Assembly: GCA_902465325.1 (NCBI GenBank)
Contig: CABQMV010000071.1
Span: forward strand, 1-10,639
Length of the DNA: 10,639 nt
Direction: 5' to 3'
Source: an uncultured Oscillospiraceae bacterium
GTDB taxonomy: Bacteria > Bacillota > Clostridia > UBA1212 > SIG427
Of this stretch, positions 1-7,427 are shown in pieces; the first letter of the stretch is position 1; each line of letters starts with the position of its first letter. The notes beneath the pieces were generated by a model. That model was not told where the DNA came from. It searched no databases and saw nothing but the letters and a program-made list of their open reading frames with translations. Made by a program: the position numbers and the translations under genes.

Positions 1-423
1 GGTAAAATTCTCCAGCGGGCCGGATATAACCTTTACGGTATCTCCCACCGTATAATCTACCACTGTATCTACCAGCTCAACGCCCAAAGCTCTTATTTCC
101 TGCTCTGTCAGCGGACTGGGCTTGGAGCCGGGGCCTACAAAGCCCGTAACGCCTCTAATATTTCTCACAACGTACCAGGTGTCATCAGTAAGAATCATTT
201 TCACGAGAACATATCCGGGAAAAACCTTCTTTAAAGTGGATTTCTCTCTGCCTTCTTTAATCTCTACTTCCTCCATCATCGGAATAATAATCTCCTGAAA
301 GTATTCCTGCATGCCTCGGTTTTCAATAACACGCTCAAGGTTGGCCTTCACTTTATTCTCATAACCTGAATAAGTATGGACAACGTACCACTTGGCGTCA
401 TCAGATACATCTTCTATATACAC
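1..423 (-). CDS. nusG: Transcription termination/antitermination protein NusG (3' end cut off by window)
   Basis: NusG binds the RNA polymerase clamp and modulates pausing, Rho-dependent termination and transcription-translation coupling. 141 codons are visible out of the roughly 170-180 usual for the family. The N-terminal NGN domain is complete: WYVVHTYSGYE at residues 12-22, the FPGYVLVKM strand at 68-76 and the TGFVG turn at 93-97. The KOW domain has just begun (VGDTVKVISGPLENF, 126-140) when the window ends. The start is a GTG at 421-423, chosen because a strong GGAGGG sits 8 bases upstream (432-437) and because the protein then begins just before the conserved WYVVHTYSGYE. A TTG closer to that site is out of frame and hits a stop. 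The gene follows secE after 20 bp, the standard order; rplK-rplA normally come next, outside the window. The family call is near certain. Confidence 0.97.
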   Translation of the reverse strand, partial: MYIEDVSDDAKWYVVHTYSGYENKVKANLERVIENRGMQEYFQEIIIPMMEEVEIKEGREKSTLKKVFPGYVLVKMILTDDTWYVVRNIRGVTGFVGPGSKPSPLTEQEIRALGVELVDTVVDYTVGDTVKVISGPLENFT

Positions 424-443
424 TCTGCCAACCCTCCTTACCG

Positions 444-674
444 TTAAGTAAACAGCAATCCGATAACAAACTTAAAGAAGAAATCCGAAATCCAGATAAC
501 TGCGCCTACAATCAAACAGAACACCAAAACTGACGCAGTACTGTTGACAACCTGCTTTCCGTTAGGCCATGACACCTTCTTAAGCTCTGAGAAGATTCCC
601 TTAAAAAAGCCGCCTATTCTGGAGCCGACTCTCGCAAACCAGTTCTTCTTTTTTTCTTTCGCCACTTCTGCCAT
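444..674 (-). CDS. secE: Preprotein translocase subunit SecE
   Basis: This is the small essential subunit of the SecYEG protein-conducting channel, which clamps SecY in the inner membrane. At 76 residues it has the short Gram-positive form with one transmembrane segment. A lysine-rich N-terminus comes first, then an amphipathic helix ending in the SecE signature ELKKVSWPNGKQV (30-42, with W36-P37), then a hydrophobic span at about 47-72. The ATG at 674 follows rpmG by 11 bp. Its ribosome binding site (AAGGGG, 682-687) overlaps the rpmG stop codon (TAAGGGG), so the two genes are probably translationally linked. It is the middle gene of the rpmG-secE-nusG operon. Confidence 0.97.
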   Translation of the reverse strand: MAEVAKEKKKNWFARVGSRIGGFFKGIFSELKKVSWPNGKQVVNSTASVLVFCLIVGAVIWISDFFFKFVIGLLFT

Positions 675-685
675 TATAAAACCCC

Positions 686-835
686 TTACTTTGTTTCCTT
701 ATGCGCGGTGTGCTTTTTGCAGAACTTACAATATTTGCTTATTTCAATTCTGTCAGGATCGTTTTTCTTATTCTTTTTACTGGTATAATTTCTTTGCTTA
801 CACTCCGTGCAAGCCAGAGTTACTGTTACTCTCAT
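686..835 (-). CDS. rpmG: 50S ribosomal protein L33 (zinc-binding form)
   Basis: This protein of the large ribosomal subunit is 49 residues long, typical for L33. Two CxxC pairs, C9/C12 and C36/C39, form the zinc ribbon, so this is the C+ (zinc-containing) paralogue rather than a zinc-free form. The C-terminus ends in the usual basic KKHTAHKETK. A longer reading from 868 is possible, but the ATG at 835 is chosen because it gives the canonical MRVTVTLACTEC start and has a strong GGAGGTG site (844-850) 8 bases upstream. It is the first gene of the rpmG-secE-nusG operon and is preceded by its own good sigma-A-type promoter at 874-902. Confidence 0.97.
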   Translation of the reverse strand: MRVTVTLACTECKQRNYTSKKNKKNDPDRIEISKYCKFCKKHTAHKETK

Positions 836-873
836 GTATATAACACCTCCATCTTTATAAAAGCGCAATTAGT

Positions 874-902
874 AGTCTATCATGCTTACTTTGGGTTGTC
901 AA
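874..902 (-). promoter_or_regulatory. Sigma-A-type promoter of the rpmG-secE-nusG operon
   Basis: Read on the minus strand, a perfect TTGACA -35 box (897-902) is followed after 17 bp by TAGACT (874-879, 4 of 6 matches to TATAAT). TGA directly before the -10 makes it an extended -10. The start of transcription would fall near 867, leaving a leader of about 30 bases with the GGAGGTG site. The -35 begins only 8 bp after the stop codon of the upstream cvpA-like gene, and no hairpin terminator separates them, so read-through from the envelope operon is possible. Confidence 0.82.
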
Positions 903-910
903 CTGTTTTT

Positions 911-1597
911 TTAGAGCTTCGAGAGTAAAATAATAAAAATATTAGTATCATAGAAGTATTTTGCAAACAAAGAACGGCTGATATCCTCCACAATCCAGTT
1001 AAATGCTGCGGAAGCAGAAAAAAGCTGTATCACCATCCCAATCACAGAGATCCAGAAGAAGGCCAGAACCAGTCCAATCGCAAAACCTCCCGCCATATTA
1101 ATCTGCCGAATAACCGGTATCCTGGAAAAAACAGACAGCAGGTTGCGAAGCAAAAACATTACAACCATAATAATCAGTATCAATATTATAATAGAAAGAA
1201 TATTCACCAGCAGAGACGATATAGCCTGGCTGATCTCCCGTTCCACCGTTTCAAATGCGGTCTGCGCACTCCAGCTGTCCGTCTTCTCCGCTAAAAAGTC
1301 CTGTAGAAAGCCGGGCAGCCCCAGCGCCTCGGACAGCTGGCTTCCGGTACCCTGGGAGGCCTCGGCAAAATGTGCCGCTCTGGCTGCATCCAACTGCCTG
1401 TATATCCCTTCCGTAAAATAGTTGTCGGCACCCGCCGCTGTCAGGCCGGCAGCCACAAGAGGCCGAAGCAAAAAAGCGCCGATCACAGCAATCACTGCAG
1501 AGAAAGTAGAATATAAGGTCATTGCCAGTCCCCGGGCCGTACAAACCACCACAGTTATCACAAATATAAGAAGCACTGCAATATCAGATACTGTCAT
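911..1597 (-). CDS. CvpA-family integral membrane protein
   Basis: The protein has 228 residues. Two membrane segments lie near the N-terminus (about 5-20 and 25-50). A polar, probably external stretch follows (about 52-122), then two more membrane segments (about 127-152 and 168-194). The motif IPVIRQINMAGGFAIGLVLAFF region (160-181), an R/P-containing linker into a glycine-rich helix, is the part that best matches the CvpA (colicin V production) family. CvpA proteins are linked in other bacteria to envelope homeostasis and secretion, but no biochemical activity is settled. The ATG at 1597 overlaps the stop of the upstream DUF5711-like gene by 4 bases (ATGA). Its own ribosome binding site is weak (AAGGCGG, poorly spaced), so translation probably depends on coupling. 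The family call is from the overall pattern. Confidence 0.8.
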   Translation of the reverse strand: MTVSDIAVLLIFVITVVVCTARGLAMTLYSTFSAVIAVIGAFLLRPLVAAGLTAAGADNYFTEGIYRQLDAARAAHFAEASQGTGSQLSEALGLPGFLQDFLAEKTDSWSAQTAFETVEREISQAISSLLVNILSIIILILIIMVVMFLLRNLLSVFSRIPVIRQINMAGGFAIGLVLAFFWISVIGMVIQLFSASAAFNWIVEDISRSLFAKYFYDTNIFIILLSKL

Positions 1598-2781
1598 CCG
1601 TTAAAATCCGCCTTTGCCATTTTTGATGCCCCGCATACAGCAAATACCCTTTCCGAAATAAACTCTACATCAGTAATCTGTGATACGGAATCGAACTTTC
1701 CAATCAGCTGTCCGGAAATATTATATACATAAAGCTCGTTTTTAGTATAAAGCGCAATTGTTTTGCCTCTGAATCTCACGCCCTCTATTCCGCCGGCTAC
1801 AGAAAAAGCTTTATATTTCTGTCCGTCGCTTTCATACAGCACCAGCTGACAGGACGCCTCCATATCCTCCTCTGCGCCAGCAGAAGTGGAAACCGTAATA
1901 AAATATTTCCCCGGTACTGCACAGGAGGCCACCAATTCCTCCGCACCGCCTTCCCGATCCCAAACCATATCACAGATGTCCTCTGACGAGGCAGAAGCCG
2001 CTTTCTTTACCAGTCTTCTCAGCGAATCTCCGCCTGCAGCAAACAAAGCATTCCCTTTTACATAGGAAACAACAGGGAGAAATGCTCCAGACACTGTTTC
2101 TGTACTGAAAACCTCATATCCTTCTGTTTTCATAAAAGTCAGCACAGTAGAAATTTCTCCCGCTTCCGGCGCAATGCCGGCAATAACAAGCTGATCGCCA
2201 GCTTCCGAAAAGGAGCTGGACACCGCATAGCACTCTCCAAACTTTCTGGAAGCCAGGGCCTGTCCCCCGGAAGAAACATCCAGCAGAGTAGCCGCAGACA
2301 GATAGCCGGCAGATCGGTGAAGCACAACAAAGCGATTGCCAACGCAATTATCAGACAGGCCCATGATAGTATCCTCTGCTATATAAGTCCAGAGAAATCC
2401 GTTTTTATCAAAGCAGTGGACACCCGTCCCTCCAATGTCAGCCGCTAAAACCCGGTCTCCGGCAGGAACAAACACCGGCGAAGCCAGAGACAGCTCCTTG
2501 CTCCAAAGCCAGTCCCCCTCCTTGCTGAAACAGGAAACGCCGCTTTCATCGCCAATCAGCACACGGTCTTCTATCACAATCATATCCGCAGTACCCTTGG
2601 GTATATATTCAAAAAAAGTACCCTGGGGAGACACCTCCTGCTCCTGCAGAATCCCCAGTTTTATAATAATGGCCTCATAGACGCCGGTAAAATACAAAAC
2701 CACAGCCAGAACAACCACGGCCAATATAATACCGGCCGCTATCAGACTGCGCTTTTTATTCTTGAAATTCCACTGTGCCAT
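1594..2781 (-). CDS. Membrane-anchored beta-propeller-like protein (DUF5711 type)
   Basis: The protein has 395 residues. A short basic N-terminus (NFKNKKR, 5-11) precedes one transmembrane anchor (about 12-33), and the rest appears to be exported. From about residue 65 it shows short repeated beta-strand units of propeller type: GVSCFSKEGDWLWS (81-94), GVHCFDKNGFLWTY (120-133) and a final LYVYNISGQLIGKFD unit near the C-terminus. This pattern of a residue run followed by D/E-x-G and an aromatic is what PQQ/WD-like propellers show. Length and layout fit the DUF5711 family of Clostridia, which has no known function; the name is recalled, not searched. The ATG at 2781 lies inside the end of the ykvI-like gene (26 bp overlap) and has a GAGGAG site 5 bases upstream, embedded in that gene. 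It probably acts as an envelope scaffold or sensor, but this is inference. Confidence 0.78.
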   Translation of the reverse strand: MAQWNFKNKKRSLIAAGIILAVVVLAVVLYFTGVYEAIIIKLGILQEQEVSPQGTFFEYIPKGTADMIVIEDRVLIGDESGVSCFSKEGDWLWSKELSLASPVFVPAGDRVLAADIGGTGVHCFDKNGFLWTYIAEDTIMGLSDNCVGNRFVVLHRSAGYLSAATLLDVSSGGQALASRKFGECYAVSSSFSEAGDQLVIAGIAPEAGEISTVLTFMKTEGYEVFSTETVSGAFLPVVSYVKGNALFAAGGDSLRRLVKKAASASSEDICDMVWDREGGAEELVASCAVPGKYFITVSTSAGAEEDMEASCQLVLYESDGQKYKAFSVAGGIEGVRFRGKTIALYTKNELYVYNISGQLIGKFDSVSQITDVEFISERVFAVCGASKMAKADFNG

Positions 2782-3781
2782 GTCCGCTCCTCATTTTGTT
2801 CTTCCGGTAAAGTATAATCTTTTTAAAATACCCCGTCAAGTAAATCAGAAGCATAATTCCTCCGGCCGCTCCGAAAGCAGGATACACATAATCCATCAGG
2901 TTTCCAAAGCCCAAAAAAGCCAGAGGCGTGCCTGCCGCCGTCATAAAAATCCCTATTTTTCGTTCTCCGTTTCCCGGTGCCGCCATTCGGGCAAACCCCA
3001 CTGCCGAGCCGCATACGGACAGCAGCAGCGTAAGAGTCAGAAGAGAAAGAGAAATCCCGCTTGCCTTTTTTGAACCCAAAGTAAAAATAAGCTGTATAAG
3101 AGGCATATCCGCTGTTTCCGCAATACTATAGCACTCAAGGAAAGCGTTATGAATCAGAAAAATACACAGAAAAACGCCGGCAATTCCTAACCCACAGCCC
3201 AAAACCTTCTGTTTTTTTGTGTATTCTCTTCCAATTTCCGGCAATACAATCATAGCAGATAAAAAGTTGTAGCCGGAATACAGCAGCAGTGCCCAGGACA
3301 GAAGGCCTCCCCCAGGCTGTGGGGTCCTCTGCAAAAGCAGGTTGCTGGACGGCAGAGGACATTTTACCAGAAAAAGCAGAATACCGGTCAGGCCCAGGGC
3401 AACAATTGGACTCAGAATTCCGCTGATGCCTGTAAAACGTCCAAATCCTGCCAATACCCCCAGAAGTGAAATTCCCGCCCCCAAAAGGATTCCCAGCCAC
3501 CCAGGCAAAAAGGTATTTTGATCTACTAAATCCCCTAATGCTGCCAGCATAAGAACATAAGTAAAAAACACATAGGCCATCAGCGGCACCCGAAAATACC
3601 GTTTGCGGCTATCCAGCAGACGCAGACTGCCTAAAAACAGCAACACGGCGCCTGCGGCCATCAAAAGATAGCCGTAAACACCGTATTGGGTAAAATAAGT
3701 TTTGATTTCACGTCCGGTAGCAAAGCCCGCTCCAATAATAACAGAGGCAGTAATACCGGCCAATTTCCATACCTTGCGCAT
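2756..3781 (-). CDS. YkvI-type polytopic membrane protein (LeuT/APC-like transporter family)
   Basis: The protein has 341 residues, nearly all hydrophobic, with about ten membrane segments. The N-terminal IIGAGFATGREIKTYF (16-31 from the ATG) is the unwound-helix glycine motif seen in YkvI of Bacillus and, more broadly, in sodium-coupled LeuT-fold transporters. A later YSGYNFLSAMIVLPEIGREY (about 167-186) also fits the family. The substrate is unknown. The ATG at 3781 is preceded by an in-frame GTG at 3784; either could be used, and an in-frame TGA lies five codons before that GTG. No ribosome binding site is visible before either start, which is odd in this window. The gene follows the DUF4340 gene by about 30 bp, and its 3' end overlaps the DUF5711-like gene by 26 bp. 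Confidence 0.82.
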   Translation of the reverse strand: MRKVWKLAGITASVIIGAGFATGREIKTYFTQYGVYGYLLMAAGAVLLFLGSLRLLDSRKRYFRVPLMAYVFFTYVLMLAALGDLVDQNTFLPGWLGILLGAGISLLGVLAGFGRFTGISGILSPIVALGLTGILLFLVKCPLPSSNLLLQRTPQPGGGLLSWALLLYSGYNFLSAMIVLPEIGREYTKKQKVLGCGLGIAGVFLCIFLIHNAFLECYSIAETADMPLIQLIFTLGSKKASGISLSLLTLTLLLSVCGSAVGFARMAAPGNGERKIGIFMTAAGTPLAFLGFGNLMDYVYPAFGAAGGIMLLIYLTGYFKKIILYRKNKMRSGHGTVEFQE

Positions 3782-3812
3782 CACAAGGCATATTATTCAG
3801 GTTAAAAAGAAT

Positions 3813-5261
3813 TTATGCCTTTTCAATCAACGCTTCATATGCCTTGATTGTACCCCAAAGGCCCTGGTGATCAGTCTCACTGAAAATCCGCCAGCTATCG
3901 CAGTAGCCTCCCATATAATTTCCGTCCACATAGAGGTATACAGTGGCTTCATCCCGTTCATAAGCCTCTACTACACAGCTGGTACCGTCCTGACGATGGT
4001 ATGTGATTCGGCAGGCAAGAGCCCCTTTGGGCAATGACATTTCTGCGTCAATTCCGTCTATCTGAAGCGCATAGCAATACGTGGTGATTCCTTTAATCTC
4101 ATAGAGATAATCGTATATAGTATTGCCGCTGCCATCCGTTTTTACTGCCGGCACACCGTCCAGACTCAACAGCTCTGCATTATCTTCCCCAAACTGGAAT
4201 GTCAGCGTCCGGCTTTCTCCAACCGTCCCATACAGCTCAATATCGATGCTGCTCAGGGTTTTATATTCCTCAAAGAATGCATAGGGATATGCATAGGACA
4301 AGATAGTATTATCTGTAAAATTAATATTATCCGCATCCAAACGGAATACATCTTTTCCTCCGTTCAGGGTACAGTAATAAAATTCCCCGTCAGCCGTCTT
4401 ATTTCCCAGTTCGCAGGACGCCGTTCCTTTATTATCAGTGAAAATATACTGATATGCCGGAACTGCAAGCCCGTATTGTGCCAAGTCCTGACAGTCAGCT
4501 TCCAATAAATCAAATACAGTCAGCTCCATCAGCGTATCCGCCAGCGTCTCAATAGAGGAGGAATTGCCAGACATACGGATTGGATACGTAACATTCCACT
4601 CTTTGTCTGCATCGCCGCTGACAGAAAAATCCGCTTCAAAAATACAATAGCGTTCTCCCTTTTGTTTGATTTCAATGGTCTTCAGCTTATCCTTGTCAGA
4701 AAGTTCAATCAAATTTCCGCTAATCAAAAGATTCTGTGTCAGCTTCAGCCGTTTACCAAACAGAGTGCTTACAGTAAAGATTTGATCCGACCCCTCCAGC
4801 ATAACATAGTACAGCGTCCCCGCAGGGTTTAGTCCGCCGGTCTTGACTGTGAGAGAACTGCCATCCTCCATATAAAGCGTAAAGGTAGCGGGCGCATCCA
4901 GTCCATACTCTGAAAGCTGCCCCGTAAATTCTCCATCCGCAAACAGCAGGGTTCCCTTCATGTCATTGATCGTCGTCAACAGCTCTGTTACAGAGGAAGA
5001 CTGAATTTTCAGGTTTTTCGGACTTTCACAAATCCAGTTTCCCTCCTGATTTTTAGATAAAATAAAGTTTTCTGCATCTTTGCTTTCAATCCGGACTACC
5101 TGGTCCTCGTCAAAGGAAAGCACCGTTACCCCGGAACTGTCGCCGCCGGAGGGATCCTCCGTCCGGGCCTTCTTGTCAAGTATCCCTTTCGCCACAAAGT
5201 AGCCCGTAATCGCCAGCGCCAACACAACAATAGCAATAATAGCGGTTTTATAGGACCTCAT
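3813..5261 (-). CDS. DUF4340-domain protein of the Gld-like ABC cluster
   Basis: The protein has 482 residues: a signal-anchor helix (about 6-25) and a long, probably external, beta-rich region. Two tandem copies of the DUF4340 unit can be read. In copy 1 (about 53-172) a W at 76 is followed by LSEYGLDAPA (116-125) and TLYYVMLEGSDQIFTV (149-164). In copy 2 (about 194-312) a W at 222 is followed by LAQYGLAVPA (260-269) and FYYCTLNGGKDVFRL (295-308). A third, more divergent unit may start near 335. DUF4340 genes are known companions of GldG-type proteins in many phyla; their function is unknown. The start overlaps the gldG-like stop by 4 bases (ATGA) and has an AGGAGGAG site. Tight coupling to GldG suggests the two act as partners outside the membrane. 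Confidence 0.88.
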   Translation of the reverse strand: MRSYKTAIIAIVVLALAITGYFVAKGILDKKARTEDPSGGDSSGVTVLSFDEDQVVRIESKDAENFILSKNQEGNWICESPKNLKIQSSSVTELLTTINDMKGTLLFADGEFTGQLSEYGLDAPATFTLYMEDGSSLTVKTGGLNPAGTLYYVMLEGSDQIFTVSTLFGKRLKLTQNLLISGNLIELSDKDKLKTIEIKQKGERYCIFEADFSVSGDADKEWNVTYPIRMSGNSSSIETLADTLMELTVFDLLEADCQDLAQYGLAVPAYQYIFTDNKGTASCELGNKTADGEFYYCTLNGGKDVFRLDADNINFTDNTILSYAYPYAFFEEYKTLSSIDIELYGTVGESRTLTFQFGEDNAELLSLDGVPAVKTDGSGNTIYDYLYEIKGITTYCYALQIDGIDAEMSLPKGALACRITYHRQDGTSCVVEAYERDEATVYLYVDGNYMGGYCDSWRIFSETDHQGLWGTIKAYEALIEKA

Positions 5262-6709
5262 AAATGTCTCCTCCTGAACCAGATCACGATGCCTACCGCC
5301 AAAATAAGGAGCGGGTATACAATAATGCCGATAACCCCTAATACATTGGCCTGATTCTGCGTTACACTGATGACATCTGTGTTATATTCCTTTGCAGGAA
5401 TCAAATCACCCTCGTTGCTGTTGCTGTACATCCAATTCAGGCTTCTGACTAAAATTCCGCCGGCAGTGGCACTTCCCGTGCTCTGAATATAAGAATCCTG
5501 CAGATTCAGACTGGAGCCGGTCAAAAGAAGTTTGGAAACTTCCGTTCCCCCCTGGTATCTGCCAGAAGCCATCAGAACCTTTTCTCCGGTGGATTCCTCT
5601 CCTGTTACAATAGAAGTGGCAGTCGCACCCTGAGACGTCTTCACCAAAGCGGCGCTGTCGCTGTACTCGCTGGTTTTACTCAGCAGATCAATGGATCTGG
5701 AATCAAAGAAATAACCTGCATTCTGGCTGATTCCCTCCAGAGGACTGTCCGAAGGACTGAGTGTAACCGCAGTAAACCACTGAGGCTTTCCTGTCATACA
5801 GTAATCAGAGGTTTCCTTTACCACATCATTGTTGAGCTTCAGGTTAAACAGTTCAAATAACGCGTTAAAATTAGGAAGCTCTATTCCGCTCTGCAAATAA
5901 TCCATCAGACAGATTACATTTCCATTGGTCGTATTGAACCATGTTTTCAGACGGTTCAGCGCAACAGTAGATAAATCAGAAGCAGGACTTACAAACATAA
6001 TCACAGCGCAGTCTTTAGGAATGTCATTTTGATTTAAATCCAATTCCCGAATATCAAAATTATTATTCTGAATATTCAGCCGTACCTTGCTATAAGCATC
6101 CAGCGTGGCCTCTCCGTTACCCGTAGACATATAGACGACGGGAATCTCCTGAGAGGTTACATAGACAATGGCGCCGGACAGGCAGGACTCCGCACTGATC
6201 CCAGTAGTAGTACTCTCGTACTGGAAAGTGGAGGAATTGAAAGAGGTCTCCGTCTCATACATATTGGAAGCAGGAATATGCTTAATATGGCTGCCGCATT
6301 TTACCATATAATCTCCGGAGGAATAATCTGAAGCAGCATCCTCTCCGGCAGTTTCCCGTACAAAGCTGGGGTTTTTATCCATATCAATATATTCCACAGA
6401 AACATGGTCATAGCTGTCGTAAATATCCAAATACTTCATAACTGTAGAGGTACCTGTTTTTGCTTCTCCCTTTGCTCTGTCATAGAGCGCATAAATTTCC
6501 ACATCCTTGTCCAGACTATTGAGAATTTCCTTGGTCTTATCCGTAATTGAATACAGAGATTCGGAGGTAATGTCCACAGACATAGGAAGCTGTTCTAGCA
6601 GAACATTTACAAGTACCGCTATCACAACAACGGCCACCATCAAAATGACGCTGTTGGTACCGTATCTGAAACGTCTTTTTGCTTTTTCCGATAATTTAAA
6701 CTTTGCCAT
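5258..6709 (-). CDS. GldG-family ABC transporter accessory protein
   Basis: The protein has 483 residues with one membrane helix near each end (about 19-37 and 456-476), so the large middle part probably faces outside. Right after the first helix comes VDITSESLYSIT (45-56), the motif typical of GldG / ABC_transp_aux proteins, followed by a thioredoxin-like or IFT52-like alpha/beta region: VEIYALYDR (70-78), IPVVYMSTGNGEATLDAYSK and DCAVIMFVSPASDLS. The C-terminus IVIWFRRRHL keeps a positive-inside end. In Flavobacterium GldA, GldF and GldG are needed for gliding; in Firmicutes the role is unknown. An AGGAGG site (6718-6723) lies 8 bases before the ATG, 16 bp after the permease stop. The DUF4340 gene overlaps its end. 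Confidence 0.9.
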   Translation of the reverse strand: MAKFKLSEKAKRRFRYGTNSVILMVAVVVIAVLVNVLLEQLPMSVDITSESLYSITDKTKEILNSLDKDVEIYALYDRAKGEAKTGTSTVMKYLDIYDSYDHVSVEYIDMDKNPSFVRETAGEDAASDYSSGDYMVKCGSHIKHIPASNMYETETSFNSSTFQYESTTTGISAESCLSGAIVYVTSQEIPVVYMSTGNGEATLDAYSKVRLNIQNNNFDIRELDLNQNDIPKDCAVIMFVSPASDLSTVALNRLKTWFNTTNGNVICLMDYLQSGIELPNFNALFELFNLKLNNDVVKETSDYCMTGKPQWFTAVTLSPSDSPLEGISQNAGYFFDSRSIDLLSKTSEYSDSAALVKTSQGATATSIVTGEESTGEKVLMASGRYQGGTEVSKLLLTGSSLNLQDSYIQSTGSATAGGILVRSLNWMYSNSNEGDLIPAKEYNTDVISVTQNQANVLGVIGIIVYPLLILAVGIVIWFRRRHL

Positions 6710-6725
6710 TTGTATTTCCTCCTCT

Positions 6726-7427
6726 CTAGTTCCAGCGCTTTCTTTCCAGATTCATGACTGTAACCAGGAGCATGACGCCGGTAAAGCTCAGGTAGAAAAT
6801 GACAGATGAGAAATTGACAATCCCCGCAGCAAACTCATTAAATTTCGACAGAGGAGAAATCCACATCAGGGCAGTACCCAGCCAGCCTCCTACAGTAGCA
6901 CCGATAGAAGACACAAAGTACATAATCAGCAAAATTACAATGCCTGACACAGCAGCTACTACCTGATTTTCCGTGAGAGAAGAGGTAAACAGCCCAATGG
7001 CTACAAACACGGCTCCTACTAAAAGGAAACCGATGTAAGAGCCTACGGTAACCGCAATAGGAAGCGGTGAGAACAGTGACATAATGATAGGATACAAAAT
7101 GGTCAGACCTACCATAATGGCAAAGACACAGTATCCCGCCATATATTTCCCCAATACAATCCCCCACATGGAGACCGGTGAGGTCCGTAGCAGAACCTCT
7201 GTACCGTTGCGCCTTTCCTCTGCCAGCAGACGCATTGTAATAATAGGGGCAAAGAAAATCAAAAACATAGAAATAGCATTTAATGTCGTGCCGAAATAGA
7301 CACTGCCCGATAAAATATTATAAATCCAAAAAAACAGGCCTGTAATTACCATAAACATTCCCATTACAGTATAGGCCACAGGAGAACGGAAAAAGGCCGC
7401 AAACTCTCTCTTAAAAATTGTCTTCAT
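6726..7427 (-). CDS. ABC-2 type permease, GldF-like
   Basis: The protein has 233 residues and six predicted membrane segments: about 16-38, 46-63, 94-118, 129-148, 156-175 and 205-226. Between the second and third lies the signature MRLLAEERRNGTEVLLRTSP (65-84), the conserved cytoplasmic coupling segment of ABC-2 permeases of the GldF/NosY type. It would form the channel for the ATPase encoded just upstream, with which it overlaps by 4 bases (ATGA). An AGGAGG site (7435-7440) sits 7 bases before the ATG, inside the end of the ATPase gene. The substrate is unknown. The short length is normal for this group. Confidence 0.92.
   Translation of the reverse strand: MKTIFKREFAAFFRSPVAYTVMGMFMVITGLFFWIYNILSGSVYFGTTLNAISMFLIFFAPIITMRLLAEERRNGTEVLLRTSPVSMWGIVLGKYMAGYCVFAIMVGLTILYPIIMSLFSPLPIAVTVGSYIGFLLVGAVFVAIGLFTSSLTENQVVAAVSGIVILLIMYFVSSIGATVGGWLGTALMWISPLSKFNEFAAGIVNFSSVIFYLSFTGVMLLVTVMNLERKRWN

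Noticed and set aside
836..868. Longer N-terminus for L33 starting at 868
   Set aside because: It would place the strong GGAGGTG site inside the gene and add residues absent from L33; the ATG at 835 fits the family.
544..928. Plus-strand open frames opposite secE and rpmG
   Set aside because: Both are antisense to clearly identified essential genes and show no family features.
3300..3330. GC-rich inverted sequence (CCCCACAGCCTGGGG on the minus strand) resembling a terminator
   Set aside because: It lies in the middle of the YkvI-type coding region, encodes TPQPGGG, and no T-tract follows.
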